A program made the translations under genes and the position numbers. Shown here piece by piece: positions 34,128 through 42,776 of a stretch of DNA of 64,000 bases (positions within the stretch are counted from its first letter, which is position 1; the number at the start of each line of letters is the position of its first letter). The notes below the pieces were generated by a model. It was not told where the DNA came from, did not search any database, and was given only the letters and a program-made list of their open reading frames with translations. The DNA is from Chitinophaga japonensis (GTDB taxonomy: Bacteria > Bacteroidota > Bacteroidia > Chitinophagales > Chitinophagaceae), in contig NZ_VLLG01000003.1 in NCBI RefSeq assembly GCF_007830125.1, positions 1,629,115 to 1,693,114 on the forward strand, read 5' to 3'.

Positions 34128-34577
34128 ATGAAAAAGCACGAGGACAAAGTAGAGCAGTACGGACTGCTACTGGAAAAGAACGGTATGTCCCCGGTGGCGG
34201 CCAGGCTCACCGTGTACCTGATGTTGCACCCGGAGGGGGCTGCTACCTTCGGGGAAATGGTGGCGTATTTCAAGGTCAGCAAAAGCGCCGTGTCCAACGC
34301 CCTCAGGATGCTGGGCGATATAGGAATGGTAGATTATGAAATGAAGACAGGCTCCCGCAAACGCTACTTCTACCTCAATATGGATAAATGGTTCTCCCTG
34401 GACAATGTGATGCAGAAGTATGCCATGATGCAGGACATGTTTGAGGACCTGGCGCGCTCCCGCAAAGGCCGGGACAAATTGTCCGGCCAGTTGAAGGAAG
34501 CAGCCGGCTTCTTTAAAATGCTGCAGTTGGAATATCCTTTGTTGCATAAAAAATGGCAGAAAATGAGGCAGCCGTAA
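34128..34577 (+). CDS. GbsR/MarR-type transcriptional regulator
   Basis: A 149-residue winged-helix protein: a basic N-terminal helix, then ARLTVYLMLHPEGAATFGEMVAYFKVSKSAVSNALRMLGDIGMVDYEMKTGSRKRYFYLNMDKWF, which is the GbsR/MarR fold with its wing, followed by a coiled-coil dimerisation helix. ATG 34128 is chosen; 18 upstream residues would overlap the operator. Identical inverted repeats before this gene and before the downstream tolC-macA-macB operon point to autoregulation and control of that pump. The stop codon sits in the loop of a terminator hairpin. Confidence 0.88.
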   Translation: MKKHEDKVEQYGLLLEKNGMSPVAARLTVYLMLHPEGAATFGEMVAYFKVSKSAVSNALRMLGDIGMVDYEMKTGSRKRYFYLNMDKWFSLDNVMQKYAMMQDMFEDLARSRKGRDKLSGQLKEAAGFFKMLQLEYPLLHKKWQKMRQP

Positions 34578-34591
34578 CCGGCCTTTTTTTT
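34571..34591 (+). terminator. Terminator whose loop holds the regulator's stop codon
   Basis: GCCG-TAAC-CGGC followed by a run of eight T. The TAA in the loop is the stop codon of the GbsR/MarR-like gene. The stem is short, so termination may be partial. Confidence 0.5.
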
Positions 34592-34598
34592 GCTCAGT

Positions 34599-34631
34599 TT
34601 GGTTCTTTCAGATCAGAACTAAAAGAACTAA
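34599..34631. promoter_or_regulatory. Operator TTGGTTCT-N8-AGAACTAA, copy 2, plus an extra half-site
   Basis: The same arms and 8-bp spacing as at 34064-34087, followed by one more AGAACTAA (34624-34631). It lies 25 bp before the tolC-family gene that starts the MacAB-like operon. Confidence 0.7.
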
Positions 34632-34655
34632 TAGTCAATCCCTTAAGCATTACAC

Positions 34656-35957
34656 ATGCTACAGAAACTTACAACGGTGCTTATACTGGCCCTGGCTCCC
34701 TTTGCAGCGGCCGCCCAATGGTCGCTGGATAGTTGCCTGCAGTACGCCTTGCGGCACAATCACCAATTGCTGGCCGCCCTGGAAAGTAACCAGGCGGCGG
34801 CGCGGGAAGAGCGCGCCGCCCGCGCGGCGCTCCTGCCCACGATCAACGCTACCGGGCAGATGGACTATAACTATAAGATACCCATCCAGGTATTTCCCGG
34901 CGAGCTAGTGGGGCAGCCTCCCGGCACTTACATACCGGTGCGCATCAGCACGCCCTGGCTGGCCAATTACGGGCTGGAAGCCGGGGTCAGCCTGGTGGAC
35001 GCCGGCTCCTGGCAATCTGTGAAGCTGGGTGTGCTGCAAAGCCAGCAGCAGGCTGCGCAAACGGCTTCGTTTAAAGTGCTGCTGGAGCGCAATGTGCGGC
35101 AGTCGTTCTATGATATGCAGGTCAGGCGGCAAAAGTTGCATATCACGCAGGAGCAGGCGCGCAGCTATGCGCACATGCACCGGCTGATCGCCGCGCAGTT
35201 TGGCAAGGGGCTGATCGACAAGATTGCGCTTAACCAGTCGCAAACATTGCTCACCAACCGGCAGGAGGCCGCGCAACAGGCGCAAACGGCGCTGCAGGTG
35301 GCGCGCCTTACCCTGAAGGGCTGGATGGGATATCCCTTCCGCGACAGCCTGCAGATCGTAACAGATACATCGCTGGAAGCGCCGCAGGCACCGGTATTTG
35401 ACCCGCAGTACCTGCCCGGCTTTGAAGCGGAGCAACTGAAAACACAGGTAGCGGAAAGGGAATGGAAAGTAGCGCGTTCCCGCTGGTGGCCGGTGCTCTC
35501 TGCCAGCGCCAGCTACAGCCGCCTGGCCTTTGGCAGCTCCTTCGATTTCTGGCAGCAGGGCGACTGGTATGATGTGGGCACGGTAGGGCTACGCCTGCGC
35601 ATTCCCCTGCTCTCGGCCCGCGAGCTGTTCCATGAGCCGGCCCGGCGAAAACTGCTATGGCAGCGCTCCCTGCAGGAGTTTGCCCATTACCGGCAAACGC
35701 AGGAGCAAAGCTACCGGCAGGAAAAGCTGCAATTGCAGGATGCCTGGCAATCCGTACAGGCGGCCAGGGAAAAGATCATGCTGGCGGAGCAGAATGTGCA
35801 ACTGTCCCTGCATAAGCTGGAGAAAGGACTGGTCAATATGATCGAGATCCGGCAGGTAACGGAAGACCTGTACCAGGCCCACCAGGATCACCTGCAGGCA
35901 AAGCTGGGCTACTGGCAGCATTACACCACATTACATTATCTACAAAATCGACCCTGA
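34656..35957 (+). CDS. TolC-family outer-membrane efflux protein
   Basis: A 433-residue protein with signal peptide (MLQKLTTVLILALAPFAAAAQ) and two OEP domains: an initial segment WSLDSCLQYALRHNHQLLAALESNQAA and a final coiled coil KIMLAEQNVQLSLHKLEKGLVNMIEIRQVTEDLYQAHQDHLQAKLGYWQHYTTLHYLQ. It begins an operon with an adaptor, an FtsX permease and an ABC ATPase, and so supplies the outer-membrane exit for a MacAB-like pump. The next gene starts 2 bp after its stop. Confidence 0.92.
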   Translation: MLQKLTTVLILALAPFAAAAQWSLDSCLQYALRHNHQLLAALESNQAAAREERAARAALLPTINATGQMDYNYKIPIQVFPGELVGQPPGTYIPVRISTPWLANYGLEAGVSLVDAGSWQSVKLGVLQSQQQAAQTASFKVLLERNVRQSFYDMQVRRQKLHITQEQARSYAHMHRLIAAQFGKGLIDKIALNQSQTLLTNRQEAAQQAQTALQVARLTLKGWMGYPFRDSLQIVTDTSLEAPQAPVFDPQYLPGFEAEQLKTQVAEREWKVARSRWWPVLSASASYSRLAFGSSFDFWQQGDWYDVGTVGLRLRIPLLSARELFHEPARRKLLWQRSLQEFAHYRQTQEQSYRQEKLQLQDAWQSVQAAREKIMLAEQNVQLSLHKLEKGLVNMIEIRQVTEDLYQAHQDHLQAKLGYWQHYTTLHYLQNRP

Positions 35958-35958
35958 T

Positions 35959-37056
35959 ATGCAACTTCACACGGCCATATTCGCAGCGGCCCTGCTGCTG
36001 GCAGCCTGTAAACGGCAGGAACAGGCCTATACTGTACAAACAAAAATGCTCAACGAAGCCGTATATGCTTCCGGATCGCTGATGCCTGCGGAATATTATT
36101 TCCTGGGCGCCAATGATTACGACCGGGTGCTCCGGGTTAACGTGGAGGATGGCGACAGTGTGCAGGCAGGGGCCGTGCTGGCGGTGCTGGGCACGCCCGG
36201 CCAGCGCACCCTGCTGCAATTGTCCTCCCGGCAGGCAGCGCTGGCAAGGCAGCACGCGGGCAGCGCTTCTCCGGCCCTGAAAGAGCTGGAAACCCAAATA
36301 GCCCTGTCCCGCCAGGAGTATAAAAAGGACTCCGTAAATGCGCAGCGCTACCTGGACCTGCTGCCGGAGAGAGCGGTATCCGTGCGGGATGCGGAGGAGG
36401 CGCGCCTGCAGATGGAGGCCAGCCAGGCCAGGTACCTGGAGCTGCAGCAGCAGTATGACAGCCGGCGCAACAGCCTGCTGCGGGAGGCCCTGCAGGCAGA
36501 CCAGGAGGCCGCCCGGCAGCGCCAGACCCAGGAAGGACGCACACTGGAAAGCCCTATGGACGGTAAGGTGTACAAATCGTATTATAAGCAAGGCGATGCG
36601 GTGCAACCCGGCCAGCCGCTTTTCCTGGTAGGCTCCCCCGCATCGTTCCGCCTGGAGCTGCTGGTGGATGAGCGTGATATGGCGAAAATTCAACTGGGCC
36701 AGGAGGTGGATTTCCAGACGGATATGTACGGGGAAACCGTTTTTGCGGCCCGCATCAACAAGATAGACCCGGTGCTGCAACCGGAAACCCGGAGCTTTAA
36801 AGTGGAAGCGGAAGTATTATCCAGCAAGCCTTTCCTGCCGCAATCCTCCGTGGAGGCCAACATCGTGATACGCCGCAAACAGCCGGTGCTGATGGTGCCG
36901 CAGGATTACCTGCTGCCGGGCGATACGGTGCTGCTGCAAAAGGACAAAGGCCCGCAAAGGATCAAAGTGCAGCGCGGTATATCATCCGGCAACGAAATAG
37001 AAATAAAGCAGGGATTGCGGGAAGGAGATATCGTCATTAAACCGGAACAGTCATGA
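35959..37056 (+). CDS. MacA/HlyD-like periplasmic adaptor, lipoprotein
   Basis: A 365-residue lipoprotein (MQLHTAIFAAALLLAAC, lipobox LLAAC). The biotinyl-like half is GANDYDRVLRVNVEDGDSVQAGAVLAVLG, then a long hairpin (SRQEYKKDSVNAQRYLDLLPERAVSVRDAEEARLQMEASQARYLELQQQYD), a second half (LESPMDGKVYKSYYKQGDAVQPGQPLFLVG) and a beta barrel. It connects the FtsX permease/ATPase to TolC. It overlaps the permease start by 4 bp, so translation is coupled. Confidence 0.9.
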   Translation: MQLHTAIFAAALLLAACKRQEQAYTVQTKMLNEAVYASGSLMPAEYYFLGANDYDRVLRVNVEDGDSVQAGAVLAVLGTPGQRTLLQLSSRQAALARQHAGSASPALKELETQIALSRQEYKKDSVNAQRYLDLLPERAVSVRDAEEARLQMEASQARYLELQQQYDSRRNSLLREALQADQEAARQRQTQEGRTLESPMDGKVYKSYYKQGDAVQPGQPLFLVGSPASFRLELLVDERDMAKIQLGQEVDFQTDMYGETVFAARINKIDPVLQPETRSFKVEAEVLSSKPFLPQSSVEANIVIRRKQPVLMVPQDYLLPGDTVLLQKDKGPQRIKVQRGISSGNEIEIKQGLREGDIVIKPEQS

Positions 37057-38300
37057 ACCGCCTGCAGTTTTATATTGCCTTTACGCATATGCGCAGCAAG
37101 CTGAAGCAGACCATTGTGGCTACGGCTGGTGTTGCCTTTGGTATTGCCGTTTTCATCTTCATGGTCAGCTTCATCGTGGGAGTAGGGGAGTACACCTGGG
37201 CAGTGTCCATGTCGCAAACACCCGATGTGCGCCTGTATAACGAAGTAAGCGCCAACGAGGTCAGCATCCTGCAGCAGCAATACCCGGCGGACGTGAACAT
37301 CGTGCATCACGTAAAGCCCAAAGAAGAAATGCTGAACCTGAAGGACGGCCGCCAGGCGGTAAAGCAATTGTCGCAGGACCCGCGCGTACAGGCGGTGGCG
37401 GCCTCCCTCAGCACACAGGTATTTTATCACCTGGGCGCCGTGAACATCAACGGCCGCATACTGGGCATAGATGTGGAAGCGGAAGACCGCTTATTTAACC
37501 TGTCGGACAAGATCATTACAGGCAGCCTGGAACAGTTGTCCACCCGCCCCAACAGCCTGGTGATGGGCGCCGGGCTGGCCCGGAAGCTGAACGTAAGCAC
37601 CGGCGACCATCTGACCGTTACCACCAACCGGGGCGGCAGCTTCCTGGTAACGGTAACGGGTATATTTAAGACCGGCCTTACCGCCATCGATGATGAACAG
37701 AGCTATGCGAGCCTGAATACCGTGCAGCGCCTGCTGGGCGTGCCGGCCTCCTATATTACCGACATCAAGGTGCGGCTGCATGATAATGAGCAGGCGCCGG
37801 AGCTGGCGGCTGCATGGGCCAGGCGCTTTGATTACAGCGCTTCTGACTGGCAGCAGGACAATGCCACCCTGCTGGCCTCGGAAAGGTTGCGCAGCCTCAT
37901 TGTGTACGGGGTGGCGGTTACCATACTGATGGTTGCGGGTTTTGGCATCTTCAATATTCTCACGATGATGATCTATGAAAAGATGAAGGACATCGCCATC
38001 CTGAAAGCCATGGGCTTTTCCGACCGCGATGTGCGCTGGATATTCCTTGCGCAGGCGCTCACCATTGGCGTGGCGGGTGCCCTGGCAGGCCTGTGCTTTG
38101 GCTTTTTAATGGCCTGGGGCATCTCCAAAGTGCCGTATAAGAGTGATATCATGATATCGCTGGACCACCTGCCCGTGAGCTTTGACATCATTTACTACGT
38201 GACCGCGTTCTGTTTCGGGCTTATTACCACCACGCTGGCAGGCTTCCTGCCTTCGCGCAAGGCCGCAAAACTGGACCCTATCAACATTATAAGAGGATAA
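37053..38300 (+). CDS. ABC transporter permease, MacB/FtsX type
   Basis: A 415-residue membrane protein with one N-terminal helix (about 17-45: ATAGVAFGIAVFIFMVSFIVGVG), a periplasmic MacB_PCD domain to about 275, and three C-terminal helices (VYGVAVTILMVAGFGIFNILTMMIYEK, LAQALTIGVAGALAGLCFGFLMAWG, IIYYVTAFCFGLITTTLAGFLPSRKAAKLDPINIIRG). Coupling segment MKDIAILKAMGFSDRDVRWIF and the final PINIIRG are family hallmarks (LolCE/MacB). It works with the ATPase 2 bp downstream. Confidence 0.92.
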   Translation: MNRLQFYIAFTHMRSKLKQTIVATAGVAFGIAVFIFMVSFIVGVGEYTWAVSMSQTPDVRLYNEVSANEVSILQQQYPADVNIVHHVKPKEEMLNLKDGRQAVKQLSQDPRVQAVAASLSTQVFYHLGAVNINGRILGIDVEAEDRLFNLSDKIITGSLEQLSTRPNSLVMGAGLARKLNVSTGDHLTVTTNRGGSFLVTVTGIFKTGLTAIDDEQSYASLNTVQRLLGVPASYITDIKVRLHDNEQAPELAAAWARRFDYSASDWQQDNATLLASERLRSLIVYGVAVTILMVAGFGIFNILTMMIYEKMKDIAILKAMGFSDRDVRWIFLAQALTIGVAGALAGLCFGFLMAWGISKVPYKSDIMISLDHLPVSFDIIYYVTAFCFGLITTTLAGFLPSRKAAKLDPINIIRG

Positions 38301-38302
38301 TC

Positions 38303-38977
38303 ATGGAAGACAAGGTACTGGAAATAGCAGGCGTCAATAAATACTTCTACAATCCGCAGCAGATGCAGGTGCTGAAGGATATCAGCTTCAGCATAACAGC
38401 CGGCACTTTTGCGGCGCTGACGGGCAAGTCCGGCAGCGGCAAATCCACCCTGCTGTACCTGCTCTCCACCATGGATACGGATTTTGAAGGCAGCATCCGC
38501 ATACACGGGGAAGAGGTACGCGGGAAGCCCGGCCCCTGGCTGGCCCGTTTCCGCAATGAGCACATCGGTTTTGTGTTCCAGTTCCACTACCTGCTGCCGG
38601 AATTCACAGCGCTGGACAACGTTAAATTACCCGCCCTGAAGCGGGGCCGCTTGTCCGGTGAAGCAGCCACGCAAAAAGCCTGCGACCTGCTGGAGCTACT
38701 GGGTGTGAAAGACCAGGCCGGCAAGCGCACCGCTTTACTGTCCGGCGGGCAGCAGCAGCGGGTGGCCATAGCACGGGCGCTGATCAATGATCCTTTGATC
38801 ATTATGGGCGATGAGCCTACCGGCAACCTGGACAGCTATAACGCCGGGCTGGTATTCGACCTGTTTAAAAAGATATCCTCGGAAAACGGGCAGACCATCC
38901 TGATGGTGACGCACGATGAGGATTTTGCCCGCAGAACGGACCGGATGATCCACCTGGTGGATGGGAAGATCGCATAA
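38303..38977 (+). CDS. ABC transporter ATP-binding protein, MacB/LolD type
   Basis: A 224-residue ATPase: Walker [11 protein letters not shown]-loop region [28 protein letters not shown], signature [15 protein letters not shown], Walker [16 protein letters not shown], switch His in [12 protein letters not shown]. The [16 protein letters not shown] segment is typical of LolD/MacB partners of FtsX permeases. It is the last gene of the tolC-adaptor-permease-ATPase operon, followed by a hairpin. Confidence 0.94.
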   Translation: MEDKVLEIAGVNKYFYNPQQMQVLKDISFSITAGTFAALTGKSGSGKSTLLYLLSTMDTDFEGSIRIHGEEVRGKPGPWLARFRNEHIGFVFQFHYLLPEFTALDNVKLPALKRGRLSGEAATQKACDLLELLGVKDQAGKRTALLSGGQQQRVAIARALINDPLIIMGDEPTGNLDSYNAGLVFDLFKKISSENGQTILMVTHDEDFARRTDRMIHLVDGKIA

Positions 38978-38980
38978 GAA

Positions 38981-39002
38981 AACCGCCCAGGAATGGGCGG
39001 TT
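38981..39002 (+). terminator. Hairpin after the MacAB-like operon
   Basis: AACCGCCCA and TGGGCGGTT form a 9-bp perfect stem with a 4-base loop, starting a few bases after the ATPase stop. There is no strong T tract after it. The following 205 bp to the amidohydrolase gene hold no gene. Confidence 0.55.
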
Positions 39003-39207
39003 CGACAACTTTGCCTAGAATTTACACTACAATTTGTCAGTAGCAACATTACGACTGTTGAAAGGAATAAGACATTAATCAGATGTTAACGCAAACACAA
39101 ATACAATGTTAACACCCACTGCTCACTTCGCACTTACCCGGCCTGCAGCTTTAAAAAGCGGGGGGAAAAGGCTAACTTCGAAGGTCTGAATCCTAATACA
39201 CTCGCTT

Positions 39208-40551
39208 ATGAACCTACGCCGCTATTTACCGCTGCTCCTGCTTTGCTGCGTTTGCAGCGCTTATGCCCGGCAACAGCCTCCTGCAAAAAAATTACCCAGG
39301 TTCCTGGTGCTCAGGAACATTACGCTGATAGACGGCACCGGCGCCGCGCCTAAAAAGAAGGTGAGCCTGGCCATAGAAAAAGGCCTGATCACAAAGGTAT
39401 TGCCTGCCGGCGCTCCCATGCCGGCCGATGCCCGCATCGTGGACGGCATGGGTAAAACTGTAATGCCTACACTGGTTGCTGCACATGCGCACCTGGGCTT
39501 GCTGAAAGGCAACGAGTCTTCCCCTGCCAATTATACTTTCAGCAATGTTGTGAGCCAGTTGAAAAAATATGAATCCTTTGGCGTTACCCAGGTGCTGAGC
39601 CTGGGCATGGACCAGCCGTCGGTGTTCCAGTTGCGCGATGCCTCACAGCAGGAACGCCTGCCCGGCGCTACCTTCTACACGGCCGGTTATGGCATAGGCG
39701 CCAAAGAAGGGCCGCCGCCCGCCAGCCTGGCCAGCAAAGTGCTGCGCCCCGAAACGCCGGAAGAAGCGGTAAAGGCCATTCGCCAACTGGCGGAGCTGAA
39801 AGTGGATTTCGTGAAGATCTGGGTGGATGGTACGGATGAGCGTACCAAACTGCCGCCCGCCGTTTATGAAGCGGCTATCGCGGAAGCTCATCGTAACAAG
39901 CTGCGAGTAGCCGCCCATGTATACTACCAGGAGGATGCCCGGCGCCTGGTGAATGCGGGTGTGGATGTGCTGGCCCACAGCATACGCGACCAGGAAGTGG
40001 ACGATGCGCTGATTACCGCCATGAAGGAAAAAGGTACCGCGTATATTCCCACCCTTTCACTGGACGAATACAATTTCGTATATGCAGGGCAACCTGAATG
40101 GCTAAACGATCCTTTCTTTAAAGCATCCCTGGAGCCGGGCGTGTGGGAAATGCTGATCAGCGACACCTACAAGCAGCAGCAGCAAAAGGACCCTGCGCGG
40201 GAAAAGAAGATGCAGGCGTTCCTCATGGCCCAGCGCAACCTGCACAAGCTGGACAGCGCCGGCGTGAAGATCATCATGGGCACGGACTCCGGCGCCTTTC
40301 CCGTGCGCGCCCAGGGCTTTTCCGAGCACCTGGAGCTGCAGCTCATGACAGAAGCCGGCATGACGCCCCTGGAAGCGATCACCGCCGCCACCCGCAATGG
40401 TGCGGAAATGCTGCACATCGATCAATTGTATGGGACTTTGCAGCCGGGCAAAAAAGCGGACTTTATGGTGCTGGACGGTGATCCTACCCTGGATATACGG
40501 AACACCCGGAAGATACTGGAAGTGTGGAGAAGTGGAAAGAAAGTAAAGTGA
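39208..40551 (+). CDS. Exported amidohydrolase family protein
   Basis: A 447-residue metal-dependent hydrolase of the imidazolonepropionase-like amidohydrolase group, with signal peptide MNLRRYLPLLLLCCVCSAYA. Metal ligands are visible as H93 and H95 (VAAHAHLGL), a lysine in VDFVKIWVDG that could be carboxylated, histidines in LRVAAHVYY and VDVLAHSIRDQE, and an Asp in IIMGTDSGAFP. The C-terminal composite domain ends QPGKKADFMVLDGDPTLDIRNT. Secreted members cleave dipeptides or cyclic amides; the substrate here is unknown. A TAACTTCG at 39173-39180 is a plausible -7 element. Confidence 0.9.
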   Translation: MNLRRYLPLLLLCCVCSAYARQQPPAKKLPRFLVLRNITLIDGTGAAPKKKVSLAIEKGLITKVLPAGAPMPADARIVDGMGKTVMPTLVAAHAHLGLLKGNESSPANYTFSNVVSQLKKYESFGVTQVLSLGMDQPSVFQLRDASQQERLPGATFYTAGYGIGAKEGPPPASLASKVLRPETPEEAVKAIRQLAELKVDFVKIWVDGTDERTKLPPAVYEAAIAEAHRNKLRVAAHVYYQEDARRLVNAGVDVLAHSIRDQEVDDALITAMKEKGTAYIPTLSLDEYNFVYAGQPEWLNDPFFKASLEPGVWEMLISDTYKQQQQKDPAREKKMQAFLMAQRNLHKLDSAGVKIIMGTDSGAFPVRAQGFSEHLELQLMTEAGMTPLEAITAATRNGAEMLHIDQLYGTLQPGKKADFMVLDGDPTLDIRNTRKILEVWRSGKKVK

Positions 40552-40552
40552 G

Positions 40553-40683
40553 AAATTTCAAATTCCAAATACCAAATACCAAAACGGAAAATAGGCACCA
40601 GCCTGAATAGCCATCTGCAAATAGTACAGGCGGCTTGTACTCAATTTTGGAATTTGGTATTTGGTATTTGAGATTTGGGTTTT
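40553..40683. repeat. Word-repeat hairpin element E4 between amidohydrolase and symporter
   Basis: The left arm has AATTCC-AAATACC-AAATACC words (40553-40587), the right arm TTGGAATTTGGTATTTGG words (40646-40663 and on). The loop contains AGCCATC, AGGCGG and TACTC in the same order as the core of E3 (AGCCATC-AGGGCGG-n7-TACTC), with extra bases between. The right arm, read on the minus strand, encodes the last 13 residues of the symporter. Confidence 0.7.
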
Positions 40684-41876
40684 ACCAGGCGGGCGACCAT
40701 CATAGCCGATACATTATCCCCGGTAGCGTTCAGCAAGGTGGCCATCGGGTCTACCAGCGTGCCGATGATCATGGCGGCGGGCAATGCTTCCGGCGGAAAA
40801 CCGTATACGGAGATCATGAGCAGTTCGCCGATGTAAGCCCCGTTGGGCACGCCACCTTCTACCATGCTTACAATAACGGTAATGCCCAGTGCCAGCAGCA
40901 CCGTATCCACCCCTGTCAGCGACTTGCCGAACATGGTGAACACCACCGCTATTTTTACGATGGAAGAAATGCTGGACCCGTCTTTATGAAGGGTGGCCCC
41001 CAGCGGGATCACGATATTGCTGATATGCCCCGGCACCTGCATCCTGGCCGTGGCTTCCAGGTTGGCCGGGATGGTGGCAATGCTGCTGCAGGTGCCCACC
41101 GCCGTCAGCGAGGGTACGATGTTATTTTTCCAGAACAGCCGGATGCCCGGTATGCCGCCTGCAATGAAGGCGTATACCGTGAACAGCACTACGAAATAAA
41201 ACAAGCCGAACCCGTAATACACAGCCATGGAGCGTGCGTAGATGCCGAACAACTGCGGTCCCAGTATGCCTACCTGGTAGGCGAAATAAGCGCCCAGCCC
41301 AACAGGCCCCAGCTTCATGATCACGATGATCAGGCTTTTCATTACTTCGTTGCCGGAATGAAGGAAACGGCGAAAAGGCTCCCCGGCAGCGCCGGTCTTC
41401 AACACCGCGAATCCTGTGAGCACGGAGAAGATGATCAGGGGCAGCATGGCCCGGCGTGATAGCAGCAGGTAGAATTCGTTGGCGGTAAGCAGCTCTGTGA
41501 TCTGCTGCCCCGCGGTTATATTTTCCACATGCTCTGTGAATCCCGGCTGGGGCGTAAGCTGCTCATGGATCGGGAAGATCCAGATCGTTACAACGGTGAG
41601 GAAAGCGGATACCAGCACAGTGCCCAGGAATACCAGCACCATTATGGACATAATGCGCCCCAGCTTTTGCGTGGCATCTACATTGGCAATGGCCGAAGCA
41701 ATGGCAAAGAACACCAGGGGGATCACCGCCGTAAACAACAGGTTCAGGAATATATCCCCCACCGGTTTCAGTACCGCAACGCGGTCGCCTAACACCAATC
41801 CCAGTACGCTGCCGGCAATAATACCGCATAGCAACCATATCATATTGCCGTAGTTCTTCAGGAAAGTACCGTTCAT
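40641..41876 (-). CDS. Dicarboxylate/amino acid:cation symporter (DAACS family)
   Basis: A 411-residue GltP/DctA-type secondary transporter with eight helices and two re-entrant loops: start MNGTFLKNYGNMIWLLCGIIAGSVLGLVLG, the serine-containing hairpin GTCSSIATIPANLEATARM and the helix 7-8 region PLGATLHKDGSSISSIVKIAVVF, which carries the TxNMDG-like substrate/Na site in altered form, then EGGVPNGAYIGELLMISVYG. ATG 41876 is chosen; 25 upstream residues would be AT-rich leader. The C-terminal KPKSQIPNTKFQN is encoded by the arm of hairpin element E4. It is divergent from the SGNH hydrolase gene. Confidence 0.9.
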   Translation of the reverse strand: MNGTFLKNYGNMIWLLCGIIAGSVLGLVLGDRVAVLKPVGDIFLNLLFTAVIPLVFFAIASAIANVDATQKLGRIMSIMVLVFLGTVLVSAFLTVVTIWIFPIHEQLTPQPGFTEHVENITAGQQITELLTANEFYLLLSRRAMLPLIIFSVLTGFAVLKTGAAGEPFRRFLHSGNEVMKSLIIVIMKLGPVGLGAYFAYQVGILGPQLFGIYARSMAVYYGFGLFYFVVLFTVYAFIAGGIPGIRLFWKNNIVPSLTAVGTCSSIATIPANLEATARMQVPGHISNIVIPLGATLHKDGSSISSIVKIAVVFTMFGKSLTGVDTVLLALGITVIVSMVEGGVPNGAYIGELLMISVYGFPPEALPAAMIIGTLVDPMATLLNATGDNVSAMMVARLVKPKSQIPNTKFQN

Positions 41877-41941
41877 GGCTTTTGTTTTGATAAAAATAAG
41901 AACTATTGTATTTTGATGGGTGAATAAAAAAACACAGCATA

Positions 41942-42709
41942 ATGATTCCACAAACTGATCGCAGAAAATTTTTGAAGAAAGCGGCCGCAGGCGGCATCAT
42001 GGCCCTGGGCATGCCGCAGATCGTATCCGCAGCTTTAGCAAAAGAGCCGGCCGGGAAAGCGCCGAAAATAACGCTGAAGAAAGATGCGGTGGTGCTTTTC
42101 CAGGGCGATTCCATTACCGATGCAGGCCGCAAGCGCAGTGAAATGGAGCCCAATAACACCGGTGCACTGGGACATGGCTACGCTTTCCTGGCCGCCGCCT
42201 CCCTGCTGGAGCAGCATGCGGGCAAAAACCTGAAGATCTATAATAAAGGCATCAGCGGCAACAAGGTATACCAGCTGGCGGAGCGCTGGGACGCGGACTG
42301 CCTGGACCTGAAGCCCGATGTGCTGAGCATACTGATAGGCGTGAACGATTTCTGGCACAAGCTGAACGGCAATTACGACGGCACCATACAGAAGTACCGG
42401 GATGATTTCAAAGCCCTGCTTACCCGTACCAAAGAAAAACTGCCCAATGTACAGTTGATCATAGGCGAGCCCTTTGCCGTAACCGGCGTGAAGGCCGTGG
42501 ATGACCGCTGGTATCCGGATTTCAACGAGTACCGGCAGGCAGCGCGTGAGATCGCCGCCAGCTTCAACGCGGTGTTCATCCCTTACCAAAGCGTATTTGA
42601 CAAAGCGCAGAAAACTGCCCCCGGTGCATACTGGACCGGTGACGGCGTGCACCCCAGCATTGCCGGCGCCGCCTTAATGGCGGAGGCCTGGAAGCAGGGG
42701 GTGAAGTAA
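41942..42709 (+). CDS. SGNH/GDSL hydrolase, Tat-type signal
   Basis: A 255-residue esterase. The N-terminus QTDRRKFLKKAAAGGIMALGMPQIVSAAL is a Tat-like signal (RRKFLK). The SGNH blocks are block I VVLFQGDSITDAG with S57, block II-III around the Gly and LSILIGVNDFWH (GxND), and block V GDGVHPSIAG (DxxH). Such enzymes deacetylate polysaccharides or cleave lipids, and a polysaccharide acetylesterase role would fit a glycan-degrading bacterium. The substrate is not proven. It is followed by an A/T-word hairpin that may act as terminator. Confidence 0.9.
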   Translation: MIPQTDRRKFLKKAAAGGIMALGMPQIVSAALAKEPAGKAPKITLKKDAVVLFQGDSITDAGRKRSEMEPNNTGALGHGYAFLAAASLLEQHAGKNLKIYNKGISGNKVYQLAERWDADCLDLKPDVLSILIGVNDFWHKLNGNYDGTIQKYRDDFKALLTRTKEKLPNVQLIIGEPFAVTGVKAVDDRWYPDFNEYRQAAREIAASFNAVFIPYQSVFDKAQKTAPGAYWTGDGVHPSIAGAALMAEAWKQGVK

Positions 42710-42710
42710 G

Positions 42711-42772
42711 AAATAAAAAATAAAAAGTAAAAAAGTAAAAAGCTACTTTTTCTTTTTTACTTTTTATTTTTG
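42711..42772. repeat. A/T word-repeat hairpin E5
   Basis: AAATAAAAAGTAAAAAAG words (42711-42742) face CTTTTTTACTTTTTATTTTT words (42746-42771) around a 3-base loop, pairing along 26 bases with a single gap. It follows the SGNH gene stop directly, and the next start codon is 5 bases after it. The T-rich arm resembles the sequence at 48826-48847 before the HAD gene. It could serve as a terminator. Confidence 0.65.
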
Positions 42773-42776
42773 CATT

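Noticed and set aside
41877..41951. N-terminal extension of the symporter
   Set aside because: The first conserved helix begins just after ATG 41876; the extension is AT-rich intergenic sequence shared with the divergent promoter.
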